A DNA stretch of 64,000 nucleotides from an uncultured Nitrospirota bacterium (GTDB lineage Bacteria; Nitrospirota; Nitrospiria; Nitrospirales; UBA8639): NCBI GenBank assembly GCA_937139405.1, contig CAKZPV010000050.1, positions 124,001 to 188,000 of the forward strand. Reading direction: 5' to 3'. The translations under genes were made by a program, and so were the position numbers. Within the stretch, counting starts at the first letter, position 1; every line of letters begins with the position of its first letter. The notes under the pieces are model-generated. The model was given only the letters and a program-made list of their open reading frames with translations. It was not told where the DNA came from and did not search any database. Shown here piece after piece: positions 9,204-18,066 of this stretch.

Positions 9204-10226
9204 ATGAACACACAATCATTATCTGATAGCCCTTCGCCGGCCTTATTTTTTCAAACGGCAACGGCACACATACGCACGGCTGCTCTCAAGACAGCCATTG
9301 AGTTAGATCTGTTTACAGGTATTGGAGAAGGAAACCGAACGCCTGAGTCTTTGGCGACATGCTGTGGGGTCTCGCAACGGGGGATGAGGATGTTACTGGA
9401 TTATTTAACGATTAACGGTTTTCTGGACAAACAACAGGGATACTATGCCTTGACCCCAGATTCTGAGATGTTTTTGGCCAAGCAGTCATCAGCCTACTTA
9501 GGAGGAGCGCTAGAATTTATGCTGTCTTCACCCTTAATTGAAGGGGTGAAGAACCTTACTGGGGCTGTTCGAAAAGGTGGAACGGTCGTGAGTGAACATG
9601 GAACAACAGCCCCGGAGCATCCGGAATGGGTCACGTTTGCGCGTTCCATGGCGCCGCTAATGAAAGGTCCAGCGGAATGGATTGCGAACTGGGTGCGTCA
9701 ACAGGCTCCCAATCCGCGAAAAATCCTAGATATTGCCGCAGGGCATGGCCTGTTTGGCGTTGAGATCGCCAAGAAGGTTTCTCACGCGGAAGTGACGGCC
9801 CAGGATTGGGTTAATGTGTTAGTCGTGGCGCAAGAAACAGCAGGAGCAGCAGGAATGGGCGATCGTTATAAGACATTGCCTGGCAATGTGTTCGATGTGG
9901 ATCTGGGGCAAGGGTTTGATTTGGTGTTACTCACCAATTTTCTCCACCATTTTAATGTGGAGACGTGCGAGGTCTTGCTGAAAAAAGTTCATACTTCTTT
10001 GGCGAATGGTGGGAAGGTGATGACATTGGAATATATTCCGAATGAAGATCGTGTCACCCCACCGGAAATGGCGGGATTTGGCTTGATCATGCTAACGACC
10101 ACACCAGAAGGGGATGCATATACCTTTAGCGAATACCAGCAGATGTTTCACAATGCCGGGTTCAGGCAAAGTGAGATGGTGGATGTCCCGGCGTCTAATC
10201 AACGAGTCATCATTACTCAGAAATGA
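9204..10226 (+). CDS. SAM-dependent O-methyltransferase with dimerisation domain
   Basis: The second Met (9204) is chosen because AAAGGA abuts the first in-frame ATG at 9195; the protein is 340 residues. The N-terminal part (about 10-95) is a winged-helix dimerisation domain, with LATCCGVSQRGMRMLLDYL. The C-terminal part is a Rossmann methyltransferase with the SAM loop ILDIAAGHGLFGVEIAK, then VTAQDWVNVL and a LLTNFLHHF motif. This is the layout of acetylserotonin/hydroxyneurosporene O-methyltransferases and of polyketide O-methyltransferases. A phenolic or quinol hydroxyl is a reasonable substrate class. It lies between two VOC genes in the MarR module. Confidence 0.9.
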   Translation: MNTQSLSDSPSPALFFQTATAHIRTAALKTAIELDLFTGIGEGNRTPESLATCCGVSQRGMRMLLDYLTINGFLDKQQGYYALTPDSEMFLAKQSSAYLGGALEFMLSSPLIEGVKNLTGAVRKGGTVVSEHGTTAPEHPEWVTFARSMAPLMKGPAEWIANWVRQQAPNPRKILDIAAGHGLFGVEIAKKVSHAEVTAQDWVNVLVVAQETAGAAGMGDRYKTLPGNVFDVDLGQGFDLVLLTNFLHHFNVETCEVLLKKVHTSLANGGKVMTLEYIPNEDRVTPPEMAGFGLIMLTTTPEGDAYTFSEYQQMFHNAGFRQSEMVDVPASNQRVIITQK

Positions 10227-10241
10227 GTGGAAGGGGGAGAT

Positions 10242-10667
10242 ATGGCAGTTCAAGTCTACGGTGTCAATCATGTGGTGATTGAAGTCGACGATGCCCAAAA
10301 GGCCGTCGAATTTTATGCAGATGTGTTTCATCTCGAAATGGTACGCGGCGGAGAAGGGGCAGCCTGGTGCAAGCTAGGGGAACACCAATTCCTGGCGATT
10401 TTTGAAGTGAAGGAATTACAGCCTGATCGGACGAAACATTTTGGGATCATGGTTCGTGATGACGCTCAGGTGACTGAAGTTCGAGAAAAGATTACCCAAA
10501 AATATGGCTTAGAGGTTCATCCAGATTTTCGTTGTGATTTTCGAGATCCATGGGGTAACCGTATTCAGGTGGGTGATTTGCATGATGAATCCCTTGTTTG
10601 GTTGCTCCCATATCGTGAGATTCAGGATTTAGGAATAAAATTTAATGAAAAGGAATCGTCATCATAA
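10242..10667 (+). CDS. VOC-family protein, copy 2
   Basis: The ATG at 10242, behind AGGGGGAG, gives 141 residues. A GTG at 10227 is in frame but lacks a ribosome site. The first module begins VYGVNHVVIEVDDAQKAVEFY, with its His ligand candidate; KHFGIMVRDD provides the second. DPWGNRIQVGDLHD replaces the usual EL-Y ending, so the C-terminal Glu metal ligand is not obvious. It is only distantly related to the VOC gene at 8689. Only 15 bases separate it from the methyltransferase, so they are likely cotranscribed. Confidence 0.85.
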   Translation: MAVQVYGVNHVVIEVDDAQKAVEFYADVFHLEMVRGGEGAAWCKLGEHQFLAIFEVKELQPDRTKHFGIMVRDDAQVTEVREKITQKYGLEVHPDFRCDFRDPWGNRIQVGDLHDESLVWLLPYREIQDLGIKFNEKESSS

Positions 10668-10724
10668 GTATTTTCGTGTAAAGAGCTGCATCAACAATCC
10701 GAGCTGAAAGCTGAGGTGCATATA

Positions 10725-11603
10725 ATGGGTGGGCAACTGAGAAAAGTAAAAACGATTATTGAACCGACTCCTGTTGTTGAGGGGGCAGGTGTGCGCCTCA
10801 AGCGTAGTCTTGGGGGACCAGCGCTGAATTATCTTGATCCTTTCTTACTCTTCGATCATTTTGGGTCACCCAATGCAGAAGATTATCAAGCAGGTTTTCC
10901 TATGCATCCGCATCGCGGAATTGAAACCGTGACGTATATGTTAGCTGGAGAAGTGCAACACAGGGACACCCTAGGAAACTCCGGGAGCATTGGGGCAGGC
11001 GACGTGCAATGGATGACGGCAGGAGGAGGGATCCTACATGAGGAAATGCCTCAAGTGCGTCCTGAGGGCAATGGCGGATTTCAGCTCTGGGTCAATCTTC
11101 CGTCCAAACTCAAGATGTCCCAACCACGATATCAGGATATCCCCTCGGGAGAGATACCTGAGGTCATGACCGAGGAGGGTGGCAAGGTTCGAGTAATTGC
11201 TGGAAAGGTGGAAGGAACAAATGGAGGTGTCACGGGCATCGCGGCCAACCCGACCTATTTGGATGTCCGTATTCTTCCTGGTCAATCATTCATACAACCC
11301 GTTTCTCAAGGCCACACGGCTTTTGCCTATGTATTTGAAGGAAACGTTGGATTTGTAGAAGATGATGCCAAATCTCCAAAATGGATTGAACAGACAAAAT
11401 TAGTGGTGTTGGAAGATGGAGATCTGGTCAAGATTCTGGCTGGGGATGAAGCATCCCGGTTGTTACTCATTTCCGCCAAGCCCTTGGGTGAACCCATTGC
11501 CCGCTATGGTCCCTTTGTCATGAATACCAAAGAAGAAATTGAACAGGCGTTATTAGATCTCAAACAAGGGACCTTCATCTGGCAAGAACAGGTAGGAGCA
11601 TGA
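10725..11603 (+). CDS. Pirin-family bicupin
   Basis: The ATG at 10725 follows GAGGTG at six bases; the protein is 292 residues, normal for pirins. The N-terminal cupin holds the pirin iron ligands: His61 and His63 in FPMHPHRGIETV, and His105 and Glu107 in GGGILHEEMP. The second cupin (about 170-285) lacks them, as usual. Bacterial pirins include quercetin 2,3-dioxygenases and redox-sensing proteins. The gene overlaps the next one by four bases (ATGA), a strong sign of coupled translation with the glutathionyl-hydroquinone reductase. Confidence 0.95.
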   Translation: MGGQLRKVKTIIEPTPVVEGAGVRLKRSLGGPALNYLDPFLLFDHFGSPNAEDYQAGFPMHPHRGIETVTYMLAGEVQHRDTLGNSGSIGAGDVQWMTAGGGILHEEMPQVRPEGNGGFQLWVNLPSKLKMSQPRYQDIPSGEIPEVMTEEGGKVRVIAGKVEGTNGGVTGIAANPTYLDVRILPGQSFIQPVSQGHTAFAYVFEGNVGFVEDDAKSPKWIEQTKLVVLEDGDLVKILAGDEASRLLLISAKPLGEPIARYGPFVMNTKEEIEQALLDLKQGTFIWQEQVGA

Positions 11604-12538
11604 TGCAGGCCCAATTTCCGCAAGAACAAACAGTAGATGGTCACTATGATCGGCAAGAAGATGAATTCCGTGATTGGGTGACAGACGATGGGAGTTCCGA
11701 TTATCCCTCAGCCAAGGGACGCTATCATTTGTATGTCTCCTGGGCGTGTCCCTGGGCGCATCGTACGATAATTGTTCGAAGCCTCAGGCAATTGGAACAT
11801 GTGGTGGGTATGACGGTGGTCGATCCTATTCGAGATGATCGAGGATGGGCTTTTCGGGAGGGCCCAGGGCATACAATAGATTCCCTTAACGGGTTTAAAT
11901 TGTTGAGCGAGGCTTATAAAGCGACCGACCCGAATTTTCAATCGCGAGTAACCGTACCGGTGTTGTGGGATTCCGAGACAAAAAACATTGTCAGTAATTC
12001 CGATGACGATATTATGCGCATGTTCAATCAGGTGTTTCATCCATTCACTAAAAGTTCAATCGATTTGTATCCAAGAGATCTTCGGCAAGAGATAGATGAG
12101 CTGAATGCGTTCATTTATGAGAAGGTGAATAATGGCGTGTATCGGGCCGGGTTTGCGACTTCCCAGGATGCGTATGAGCAGTCCGTGACGGAGTTGTTTG
12201 ACGCGCTGGATCACCTAGAAAATAGGCTTTCCACTCAGCGATATGTATTTGGCCAACGGATCACTGAAACGGACTGGCGATTGTTTGTGACTCTCATCCG
12301 CTTCGATGCGGTCTACCATGGCCACTTTAAATGCAATATTCGACGGATTGTCGATTACCCCAATCTTTTCGAATATCTCAAGGATCTGTACCAACAAGAA
12401 GGTATTAATACCACAGTGAAATTCGATCACATTAAACGGCATTACTACATGACGCATGATGATATTAATCCGACGGGCGTCGTGCCACTTGGTCCCACGC
12501 AAGATCTTCTTTCTCTTCATGGACGAGAACGATTATAA
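11600..12538 (+). CDS. Glutathionyl-hydroquinone reductase (Xi-class GST, YqjG/PcpF type)
   Basis: A 312-residue Xi-class glutathione transferase. The catalytic motif SWACPWAHRTII places the active Cys at residue 50. The family reduces glutathionyl-hydroquinones back to hydroquinones with a second glutathione, rescuing spontaneous quinone-GSH adducts. The N-terminal thioredoxin-like domain and the all-helical C-terminal domain (TDWRLFVTLIRFDAVY) are both present and length is normal. Two Met codons open the gene (11600, 11603). The four-base overlap with pirin and the VOC and methyltransferase neighbours support an aromatic or quinone detoxification role. Confidence 0.95.
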   Translation: MMQAQFPQEQTVDGHYDRQEDEFRDWVTDDGSSDYPSAKGRYHLYVSWACPWAHRTIIVRSLRQLEHVVGMTVVDPIRDDRGWAFREGPGHTIDSLNGFKLLSEAYKATDPNFQSRVTVPVLWDSETKNIVSNSDDDIMRMFNQVFHPFTKSSIDLYPRDLRQEIDELNAFIYEKVNNGVYRAGFATSQDAYEQSVTELFDALDHLENRLSTQRYVFGQRITETDWRLFVTLIRFDAVYHGHFKCNIRRIVDYPNLFEYLKDLYQQEGINTTVKFDHIKRHYYMTHDDINPTGVVPLGPTQDLLSLHGRERL

Positions 12539-12592
12539 GTGCACGAACAGTTTTTAATTTTAGGAATCCCAACATTAAAAGGAGATTGAATC

Positions 12593-12940
12593 ATGAGTAT
12601 CAAGACTCAAGTTCAAGCCGTTATTGATGGTGTGTTGACAGGAAAAATTTTAGAAACCTTTGATGCGTATTATGCTGATCACGTCGTGATGAGTGAAAAC
12701 CAAGCAGATGAGCGAGTCGGAAAAGTCGTCAATCGTGAATACGAAATTCAATTTCTCGATAACGTCCAAAAGTTTCATGGCGCGCAGGTAGGTCGAGTCA
12801 TCGTAGATGGCGATCATGCGGCCGTTGAATGGTCATTTGATATCACGTTCAAAGATGGCAATCGAGTGAAGATGCAGCAAGTCGCCGTACAAACATGGAA
12901 AGATGGGAAAATTATACGCGAAGATTTTTACCACGGGTAG
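12593..12940 (+). CDS. SnoaL-like/NTF2-fold protein
   Basis: A 115-residue protein behind a good AAAAGGAG site. It has the compact NTF2-like pattern: an N-terminal helix, AYYADHVVMSEN, a middle strand set with GRVIVDGDHAAVEWSFDITF, and a closing strand DGKIIREDFYHG. SnoaL-like proteins are cyclases, isomerases or binding proteins of diverse function. A related but broken gene at 39285-39662 lies in the second MarR module, so this domain recurs with these regulators. Specific activity unknown. Confidence 0.85.
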   Translation: MSIKTQVQAVIDGVLTGKILETFDAYYADHVVMSENQADERVGKVVNREYEIQFLDNVQKFHGAQVGRVIVDGDHAAVEWSFDITFKDGNRVKMQQVAVQTWKDGKIIREDFYHG

Positions 12941-13288
12941 GAAATGCTGTTAAAATTAAAAGAAAACGAATATTAAGAACATCCTTCCTTGTGTTCTGGA
13001 TTATGCCCATCTCTTCGGGTATTGCAGAGATTTATTCAGGAAGAGAGGATGGCTGGCAACGTCAAATAAGATCACATCAGATGCTGATGTGTTAAGAAGG
13101 AATTCGGTGGAGTCGCATCGCTCCCACCGGTGGCTTAGAGAATTCGTTGATGAGGAGAACCCTCATGCCATTTCTCTCACACACTCCCAGTTACTCTATT
13201 TGTGAATTCAAACGAGTTTGAAAATTGTTTACTCATGCTATATGTCAATCTACGATACAAGGATTGCTTATTCCAATGATTAACCCGT
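12941..13288. other. Intergenic stretch without a supported gene
   Basis: About 350 bases between the SnoaL-like gene and the sigma-54 activator. It holds one imperfect hairpin near 13105-13129 (CGGTGGAG facing CTCCCACCG with a one-base bulge) and no T-run. No convincing promoter or ORF was found. Confidence 0.5.
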
Positions 13289-15352
13289 ATGGCTGAATAC
13301 GATCAAACTTTTTCTTCCTACCAAGAGCCCTATTTCTATAAGACCATCTTAGAGGTGTCCAAGGCTATTGCGGTGTATCGAGATCTGACTGATCTGATAC
13401 GAGACTTGGCGGTGCGTCTTCCAGTAATCGTTCCCATGAATTTCATTGCGGTGGCGTTACACCGACCCGAACGCCAGGTCATTCAGGATTTCGTGATAGA
13501 AGGGAAAGTCTCGGCGGATATTCAGGGCGGAATAGAATGGGCATTAGATGAACATCCTGCTGGTACGGTTTTGACGACGCAGGAACCGTACTTGTGTTCA
13601 AATATTTCAGAAGAGACGTGTTACCCTAAGGCTTTTTCCGCCATGCAGGAAGATGGCATCTTGTCGTTATGTGCCGTGCCGTTAACAACCGCACTTCGGC
13701 CATTAGGGGCATTGCTTTTCGCGAGTATTCATAAAGCGACGTACGATAAGACGCATGTTGAATTGTTACAGCTCATCGGTAATCAAATCGCTATCGTCGT
13801 GGATAATATCCTTCACGTCCAGGAGCTCAGAAAGGAACGGGATCGCTCACGCCTCTTGTTGGAAGTCAATAATGCGGTGGTCTCTAACCTCGAGCTAGGC
13901 GAACTCTTCTCGTCCATTTGCACGTCTGTACGTCGTGTCATCCCTCACGAAATTACCAGTCTGTTTCGGTACGTACCTGAAACGCATTCCTTCAAAAGAC
14001 ATGTCCTGGATTTTCCGAGTGGGAAGGGCCTGCTTCCACTAGGAGGCACGATCAGATTTGACGATACTCCCGCGGGGCAAGCGTTTCACAGTCGTAAGGC
14101 TGTGCAATTAACTGACGTGGAGCTGAAGGAATATCAATCGCCTACATCGCAGCAATTGTTGGCTGAAGGCATGAAATCGGTCTTTTATGCTCCACTCCTT
14201 GTGGGAGACCAGGTGCTTGGGACCCTGAACATGGCAAGTTCCCAAGAGGGGTTGTTTGATGAGAAAGCCTTGGAATTACTCATGCAGGTCGCTGGGCAAA
14301 TTGCTATTGCATTCGACAACGCGCTGGCCTATGAAAAAATAAGGGAGTTGAAAGAGCAGCTTGAACAAGAGAATGTGTATTTAAAAAATGAAATTCGTAC
14401 TGAACAGAACTTTGAGGACATCATTGGGGAGAGTGCCGAACTCAAGAATGTTCTTCAGCAATTGGAAGTCGTGGCGCCGACTGATTCAACGGTGCTAATT
14501 CAGGGGGAAACTGGAACGGGCAAGGAATTGATCGCTCGGGCGTTGCACCATTTGAGTTCTCGAAAGGAGCGAGCGTTCGTCAAACTCAACTGCGCAGCGA
14601 TTCCCACTGGTTTGTTAGAAAGCGAATTATTCGGCCATGAAAAGGGGGCGTTTACGGGTGCCATTGCATCAAAGGCTGGACGATTTGAACTGGCCAACCG
14701 GGGAACGATCTTTTTAGATGAAGTCGGGGAGATTCCCTTGGAACTGCAATCAAAATTATTGCGAGTTTTGCAAGAACAGGAGTTCGAGCGGTTGGGGAGT
14801 ACTCGTACGATTCGAGCCGATGTCCGGTTAGTTGCAGCGACCAACCGTGATTTACTCAGCATGGTTGAGACAGGAGAATTTCGAGGAGACTTATATTACC
14901 GATTGAACGTCTTCCCCATCACGGTTCCGGCACTTCGGACTCGTTCAGTGGATATCCCCATTCTGGTTCGTTATTTTACACAACGCTATGCACGGCGTAT
15001 GAACAAAACAATTGAAACGATTCCAACCAAGGCGATGGAAACCCTCTCACGCTATCATTGGCCTGGGAATATTCGTGAATTGGAAAATCTGATTGAACGA
15101 GCCGTCATCCTGTCACAAGGCTCTGCGCTCATGCTTCCCTTAACTGATCTGAAAGCGGCTCCACGCTTAGAAGGCTCATCTCCTCAGACCAAGTCCACGT
15201 TAAAAGGCGTTGAACGTGACCATATCTTACAGGTTATTCGCGAGACAAAATGGGTCATTGGGGGTTCGTCAGGAGCTGCCGCTCGATTAGATATGAAACG
15301 AACCACTCTGATCTCGAAAATGAAAAAGCTCAACATTTCCCGCCCGTCTTAA
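13289..15352 (+). CDS. Sigma-54-dependent activator with two GAF domains (FhlA-like)
   Basis: A 687-residue enhancer-binding protein: GAF (about 15-175), GAF (190-345), a short coiled linker, AAA+ (375-605) and a Fis-type helix-turn-helix at 640-687 ([20 protein letters not shown]). The AAA+ domain has Walker [12 protein letters not shown] near 406, the sigma-54 contact loop GAFTGA near 453 and Walker [10 protein letters not shown] near 475. There is no receiver, so control is by ligand binding to the GAFs, as in FhlA. A possible -24/-12 promoter follows before doxX. The Shine-Dalgarno at the chosen start is poor. Likely targets are the flanking detoxification genes (inference). Confidence 0.94.
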   Translation: MAEYDQTFSSYQEPYFYKTILEVSKAIAVYRDLTDLIRDLAVRLPVIVPMNFIAVALHRPERQVIQDFVIEGKVSADIQGGIEWALDEHPAGTVLTTQEPYLCSNISEETCYPKAFSAMQEDGILSLCAVPLTTALRPLGALLFASIHKATYDKTHVELLQLIGNQIAIVVDNILHVQELRKERDRSRLLLEVNNAVVSNLELGELFSSICTSVRRVIPHEITSLFRYVPETHSFKRHVLDFPSGKGLLPLGGTIRFDDTPAGQAFHSRKAVQLTDVELKEYQSPTSQQLLAEGMKSVFYAPLLVGDQVLGTLNMASSQEGLFDEKALELLMQVAGQIAIAFDNALAYEKIRELKEQLEQENVYLKNEIRTEQNFEDIIGESAELKNVLQQLEVVAPTDSTVLIQGETGTGKELIARALHHLSSRKERAFVKLNCAAIPTGLLESELFGHEKGAFTGAIASKAGRFELANRGTIFLDEVGEIPLELQSKLLRVLQEQEFERLGSTRTIRADVRLVAATNRDLLSMVETGEFRGDLYYRLNVFPITVPALRTRSVDIPILVRYFTQRYARRMNKTIETIPTKAMETLSRYHWPGNIRELENLIERAVILSQGSALMLPLTDLKAAPRLEGSSPQTKSTLKGVERDHILQVIRETKWVIGGSSGAAARLDMKRTTLISKMKKLNISRPS

Positions 15353-15483
15353 TGTCGCTCCGTCATCATCTGTCGATATATCGTCTCGCCTCATTTCGAC
15401 ACACCGTGCGTGTTTTCAATTCTCATCAGAGAAATTCCTAAATAACTCAGGTAGTTATCAGTCATTCTCGTACCGTCATGTTT

Positions 15484-15499
15484 TGGTATGGCTTATGCC
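15484..15499 (+). promoter_or_regulatory. Possible sigma-54 (-24/-12) promoter before doxX
   Basis: TGGTAT, five bases, then ATGCC keeps the invariant GG (15485-15486) and GC (15497-15498) at exactly 12 bases, as in the TGGCAC-N5-TTGCA consensus, though other positions deviate. It lies between a sigma-54 activator gene and doxX, 85 bases before the doxX start. It also overlaps a small palindrome (ATGGC, four bases, GCCAT). Confidence 0.4.
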
Positions 15500-15583
15500 A
15501 TGTCTTAGAACAAGAACGAACACAGGTAAGAGAAAAAATTGAACGAGCAATTATCAACGAATGATCAAGCAGGAGGTAGAACC

Positions 15584-15967
15584 ATGAAAGGTTTTCATCC
15601 ACAAGCCTACGCACTCATGCGCATCGTCACCGGATTTTTATTCTTGTGGCATGGAACACAAAAATTATTAGGATTTCCAGTGCCAATGCCAATGGAAGCC
15701 CCGGCGTTTGTTATTTACGTGGCTGGGCCAATTGAAATGATTGGCGGATTGCTCGTCATGCTTGGCCTCTTTACGCGGTGGACGGCCTTTTTATGCAGTG
15801 GTCTCATGGCTGCCGCCTATTGGATGGCTCATGGAACGAATGCGTTATTCCCACTTGCAAATGGAGGGGAACTTGCCGCGCTGTATTGCTTTGTCTTTCT
15901 CTTTATTTCTGCTAAGGGGGCAGGCATCTGGAGCGTGGATGATTCCAGGGGAATCCCTAATGATTGA
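15584..15967 (+). CDS. DoxX-family membrane protein
   Basis: The ATG at 15584, behind AGGAGGT, gives 127 residues. Four hydrophobic segments and the DoxX hallmarks are present: ALMRIVTGFLFLWHGTQKL at the N-terminus, GPIEMIGGLLVMLGLFTRW in the middle, then a C-terminal helix. DoxX/DoxD proteins are small inner-membrane proteins linked to quinone and thiol redox stress in several bacteria. Placement after the GAF activator and in a quinone-detoxification block fits that. The exact reaction is unknown. Confidence 0.9.
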   Translation: MKGFHPQAYALMRIVTGFLFLWHGTQKLLGFPVPMPMEAPAFVIYVAGPIEMIGGLLVMLGLFTRWTAFLCSGLMAAAYWMAHGTNALFPLANGGELAALYCFVFLFISAKGAGIWSVDDSRGIPND

Positions 15968-16052
15968 GTGTAGCTCGTAAACAGGAACGTGCACCCCCGT
16001 TCATAGAGGAACGGAAATTAATTTCAATAATCCTAAAAAGGAGGAGTCAGTC

Positions 16053-16592
16053 ATGAACAGAAAGATGAATCTTCACATCATTGCAGTCGCGGTTGTAATG
16101 GGCATGTTTTTTATGATGACAGGTGTTGGCCAAGCAGACACAGTCAGCGAAGGGCATCGGACAGTAAATGGGGTAGTGACCACTGTCAAAGGTGACCTCG
16201 TAACGGTAAAGGCACCTGGAGGCAATCAGCCTCTCAGTCAGAAAAACGCGCGTCAACATGGACATGCAGAATGGCAAGTAGGAGATGAAGTGACCATTCT
16301 GTTGGACATAAATAATGTTCCCATCGAGGCCCATCCTAAGGGTGACGAGGGTCATCATCACTTCCATACCGGGAAATTAGTGTATATGGGAAAAACGAAG
16401 AAGGAGATCAAGCTGGAGACTATCGATGGAGAAAAGGTGTTTCCTATTAATCGGCTTGAAATCAAAACAAAACCCATTGAGGAAGGGGAGATTGTTACGG
16501 TCGAAGTGAATGAGGGTGGTACCGTTATTGACCTTCGTCGTGGTTCGCATGGCGAAAAAAGTATCAATGCCATGCCGAAAACACCTCAGTGA
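16053..16592 (+). CDS. Exported protein with two small barrel-like units
   Basis: A 179-residue protein with an AAAGGAGGAG ribosome site and a cleavable signal peptide ending near GVGQADT (about residue 28). The mature part has two related units: VNGVVTTVKGDLVTVKA to about residue 95, and HTGKLVYMGKTKKEIKLETIDG onward to the end. A His-rich link (GDEGHHHFHTG) between them could bind metal. The units resemble the domains of the small proteins at 7198 and 44396. Periplasmic location is likely; function unknown. Confidence 0.75.
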   Translation: MNRKMNLHIIAVAVVMGMFFMMTGVGQADTVSEGHRTVNGVVTTVKGDLVTVKAPGGNQPLSQKNARQHGHAEWQVGDEVTILLDINNVPIEAHPKGDEGHHHFHTGKLVYMGKTKKEIKLETIDGEKVFPINRLEIKTKPIEEGEIVTVEVNEGGTVIDLRRGSHGEKSINAMPKTPQ

Positions 16593-16618
16593 TGAGTTGG
16601 GGGACCTACTCATGAGTG

Positions 16619-16652
16619 ACTCGATCTACCACCGACTGGTGGTAGATCGAGT
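16619..16652 (+). terminator. Perfect 15-bp stem-loop between genes
   Basis: Arms ACTCGATCTACCACC (16619-16633) and GGTGGTAGATCGAGT (16638-16652) pair perfectly around a four-base loop, 27 bases after the upstream stop. Only a short TTT follows, so it is a weak factor-independent terminator. It may also stabilise mRNA ends or control readthrough into the hydrolase gene. Confidence 0.55.
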
Positions 16653-16742
16653 TTATGGCTCTCCGATTGTTTTCGACGATCAATATCAGGAAAGAATGAA
16701 GAGACAGAATACGAACCAACATTTTTTTTAGGGAGGCTCGAA

Positions 16743-17639
16743 ATGAAAAAAATCATAGGCGTTATCGTCATTATTGGCGTTCTTTTTGTGGGAACTGCCT
16801 TGGCCGAGGCGCTTCCGCCTCATACCGCCAAGATTGCACAGGGCGTGTATAGCTATGGGAACCCAGCGAATGGTTATTTCTCCATGTTTATGGTAACGAA
16901 GGACGGCGTCATCGCCATCGAATCCATTAGCTCCCAACATGCAGCAGGCATGGTCAAAGCCATCAAGGAAATCACAGATCAGCCTATTCGGTATCTCTTA
17001 CACAGCCACAATCATTGGGATCATGCCAGTGGCGGAAAAGTGTTTCGTGAGGCTGGAGCCACCCTCATGGCCCATGAAGAGGCCTCTGCCTGGATGGAAG
17101 CCAACACTGGCCCAGACATGGTGGTTCCCGACAAAAGTTGGGAAGGCAATCGAAAAGACATGACTCTTGGCGACACCGTCGTGGAATTGCATTACTTGGG
17201 CATGAATCACGGGCTCGGCATGACCGTATTTCTCTTACCGAAGGAAAAGATTGCCTATATTGCCGACCTCGTCGTTCCGAATCGAGTCATGTTTAATATT
17301 GTGCCAGATTTCAATATTAAAGAATGGGAGCGATCGTTAAAGGTCATTGCACAAATGGATTTCGACAAAGCAGTCTATTCTCACAACAATAATGCCACGC
17401 CGTTATTAGGGGGAACCAAACAGGACGTGAATGACTATTTACAATTCATGCAAGACTTACGGGGAGCGATTTTTGCGGAATTTAAGAAAGGCACCAACCC
17501 GATGATGGTACCCACTGTCGTGCAGCTTCCTAAATATAAAGATTGGGCGATGTACAAAGAGTGGTTGCCGATGAATGCCTGGCGTATTCTCCTTGATGAA
17601 TGGATGGGTCCATTTCCGTGGAGGCCGGATAAAAAGTAA
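16743..17639 (+). CDS. Exported metallo-beta-lactamase-fold hydrolase
   Basis: A 298-residue protein starting behind GGGAGG. The signal peptide (MKKIIGVIVIIGVLFVGTAL) ends at AEA. The zinc motif LLHSHNHWDHASGG supplies His89, His91, Asp93 and His94. Further ligands are expected in GMNHGLGMTVF and in the Asp of YIADLVVP. The fold is shared by glyoxalase II, lactonases and beta-lactamases; the substrate is unknown and the protein should be periplasmic. A close paralogue with frameshifts follows at 18063-18912, with a STAS gene between them. Confidence 0.88.
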   Translation: MKKIIGVIVIIGVLFVGTALAEALPPHTAKIAQGVYSYGNPANGYFSMFMVTKDGVIAIESISSQHAAGMVKAIKEITDQPIRYLLHSHNHWDHASGGKVFREAGATLMAHEEASAWMEANTGPDMVVPDKSWEGNRKDMTLGDTVVELHYLGMNHGLGMTVFLLPKEKIAYIADLVVPNRVMFNIVPDFNIKEWERSLKVIAQMDFDKAVYSHNNNATPLLGGTKQDVNDYLQFMQDLRGAIFAEFKKGTNPMMVPTVVQLPKYKDWAMYKEWLPMNAWRILLDEWMGPFPWRPDKK

Positions 17640-17733
17640 GTAGAACAAACAATTGGTTTTGTATTGCGCAGATAGTGGTAGAGCTTGGCCGGGAGATATG
17701 GCAGAAGGACAATATTTCCGGGAGAACAAAGTG

Positions 17734-18066
17734 ATGTTTAGAATTACCTTAGAAACAACCAAGGCCGGACCAACCATCAAGCTCGAAGGGCGATTGGTTG
17801 GTCCGTGGGTGGATGAATTTCAAAAATTCTGGCAGTCCAGCCGACTTTCAGATCAACGCGACCAAATCCGTGTAGACTTGAAAGCCGTCACCTCTGTTGA
17901 TGAGATCGGGAAATCTCTATTAAAAGAAATTCATCAACAGGGCGGAACACTCATTGCTTCAGGATGCCTGACCAAAGCCATTGTGGAAGAGGTCACGGCT
18001 CAGGCACGGCCTGACTTGAAACAGACAGAATACGAATCTTCGATTCATAAAGGACTCTTGAAATGA
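17734..18066 (+). CDS. STAS-like domain protein
   Basis: The ATG at 17734 gives 110 residues; a GTG three bases earlier is an alternative and GGGAG serves either. The sequence follows an anti-anti-sigma/STAS pattern: an N-terminal beta strand (FRITLETTKAGPTIKLEGRL), then RVDLKAVTSVDEIGKSLLKEI with the Ser/Asp region, and GGTLIASGC. A classic SpoIIAA phospho-Ser is not evident. It lies between an intact and a decayed metallo-hydrolase gene and overlaps the start of the latter. Role unknown. Confidence 0.75.
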   Translation: MFRITLETTKAGPTIKLEGRLVGPWVDEFQKFWQSSRLSDQRDQIRVDLKAVTSVDEIGKSLLKEIHQQGGTLIASGCLTKAIVEEVTAQARPDLKQTEYESSIHKGLLK

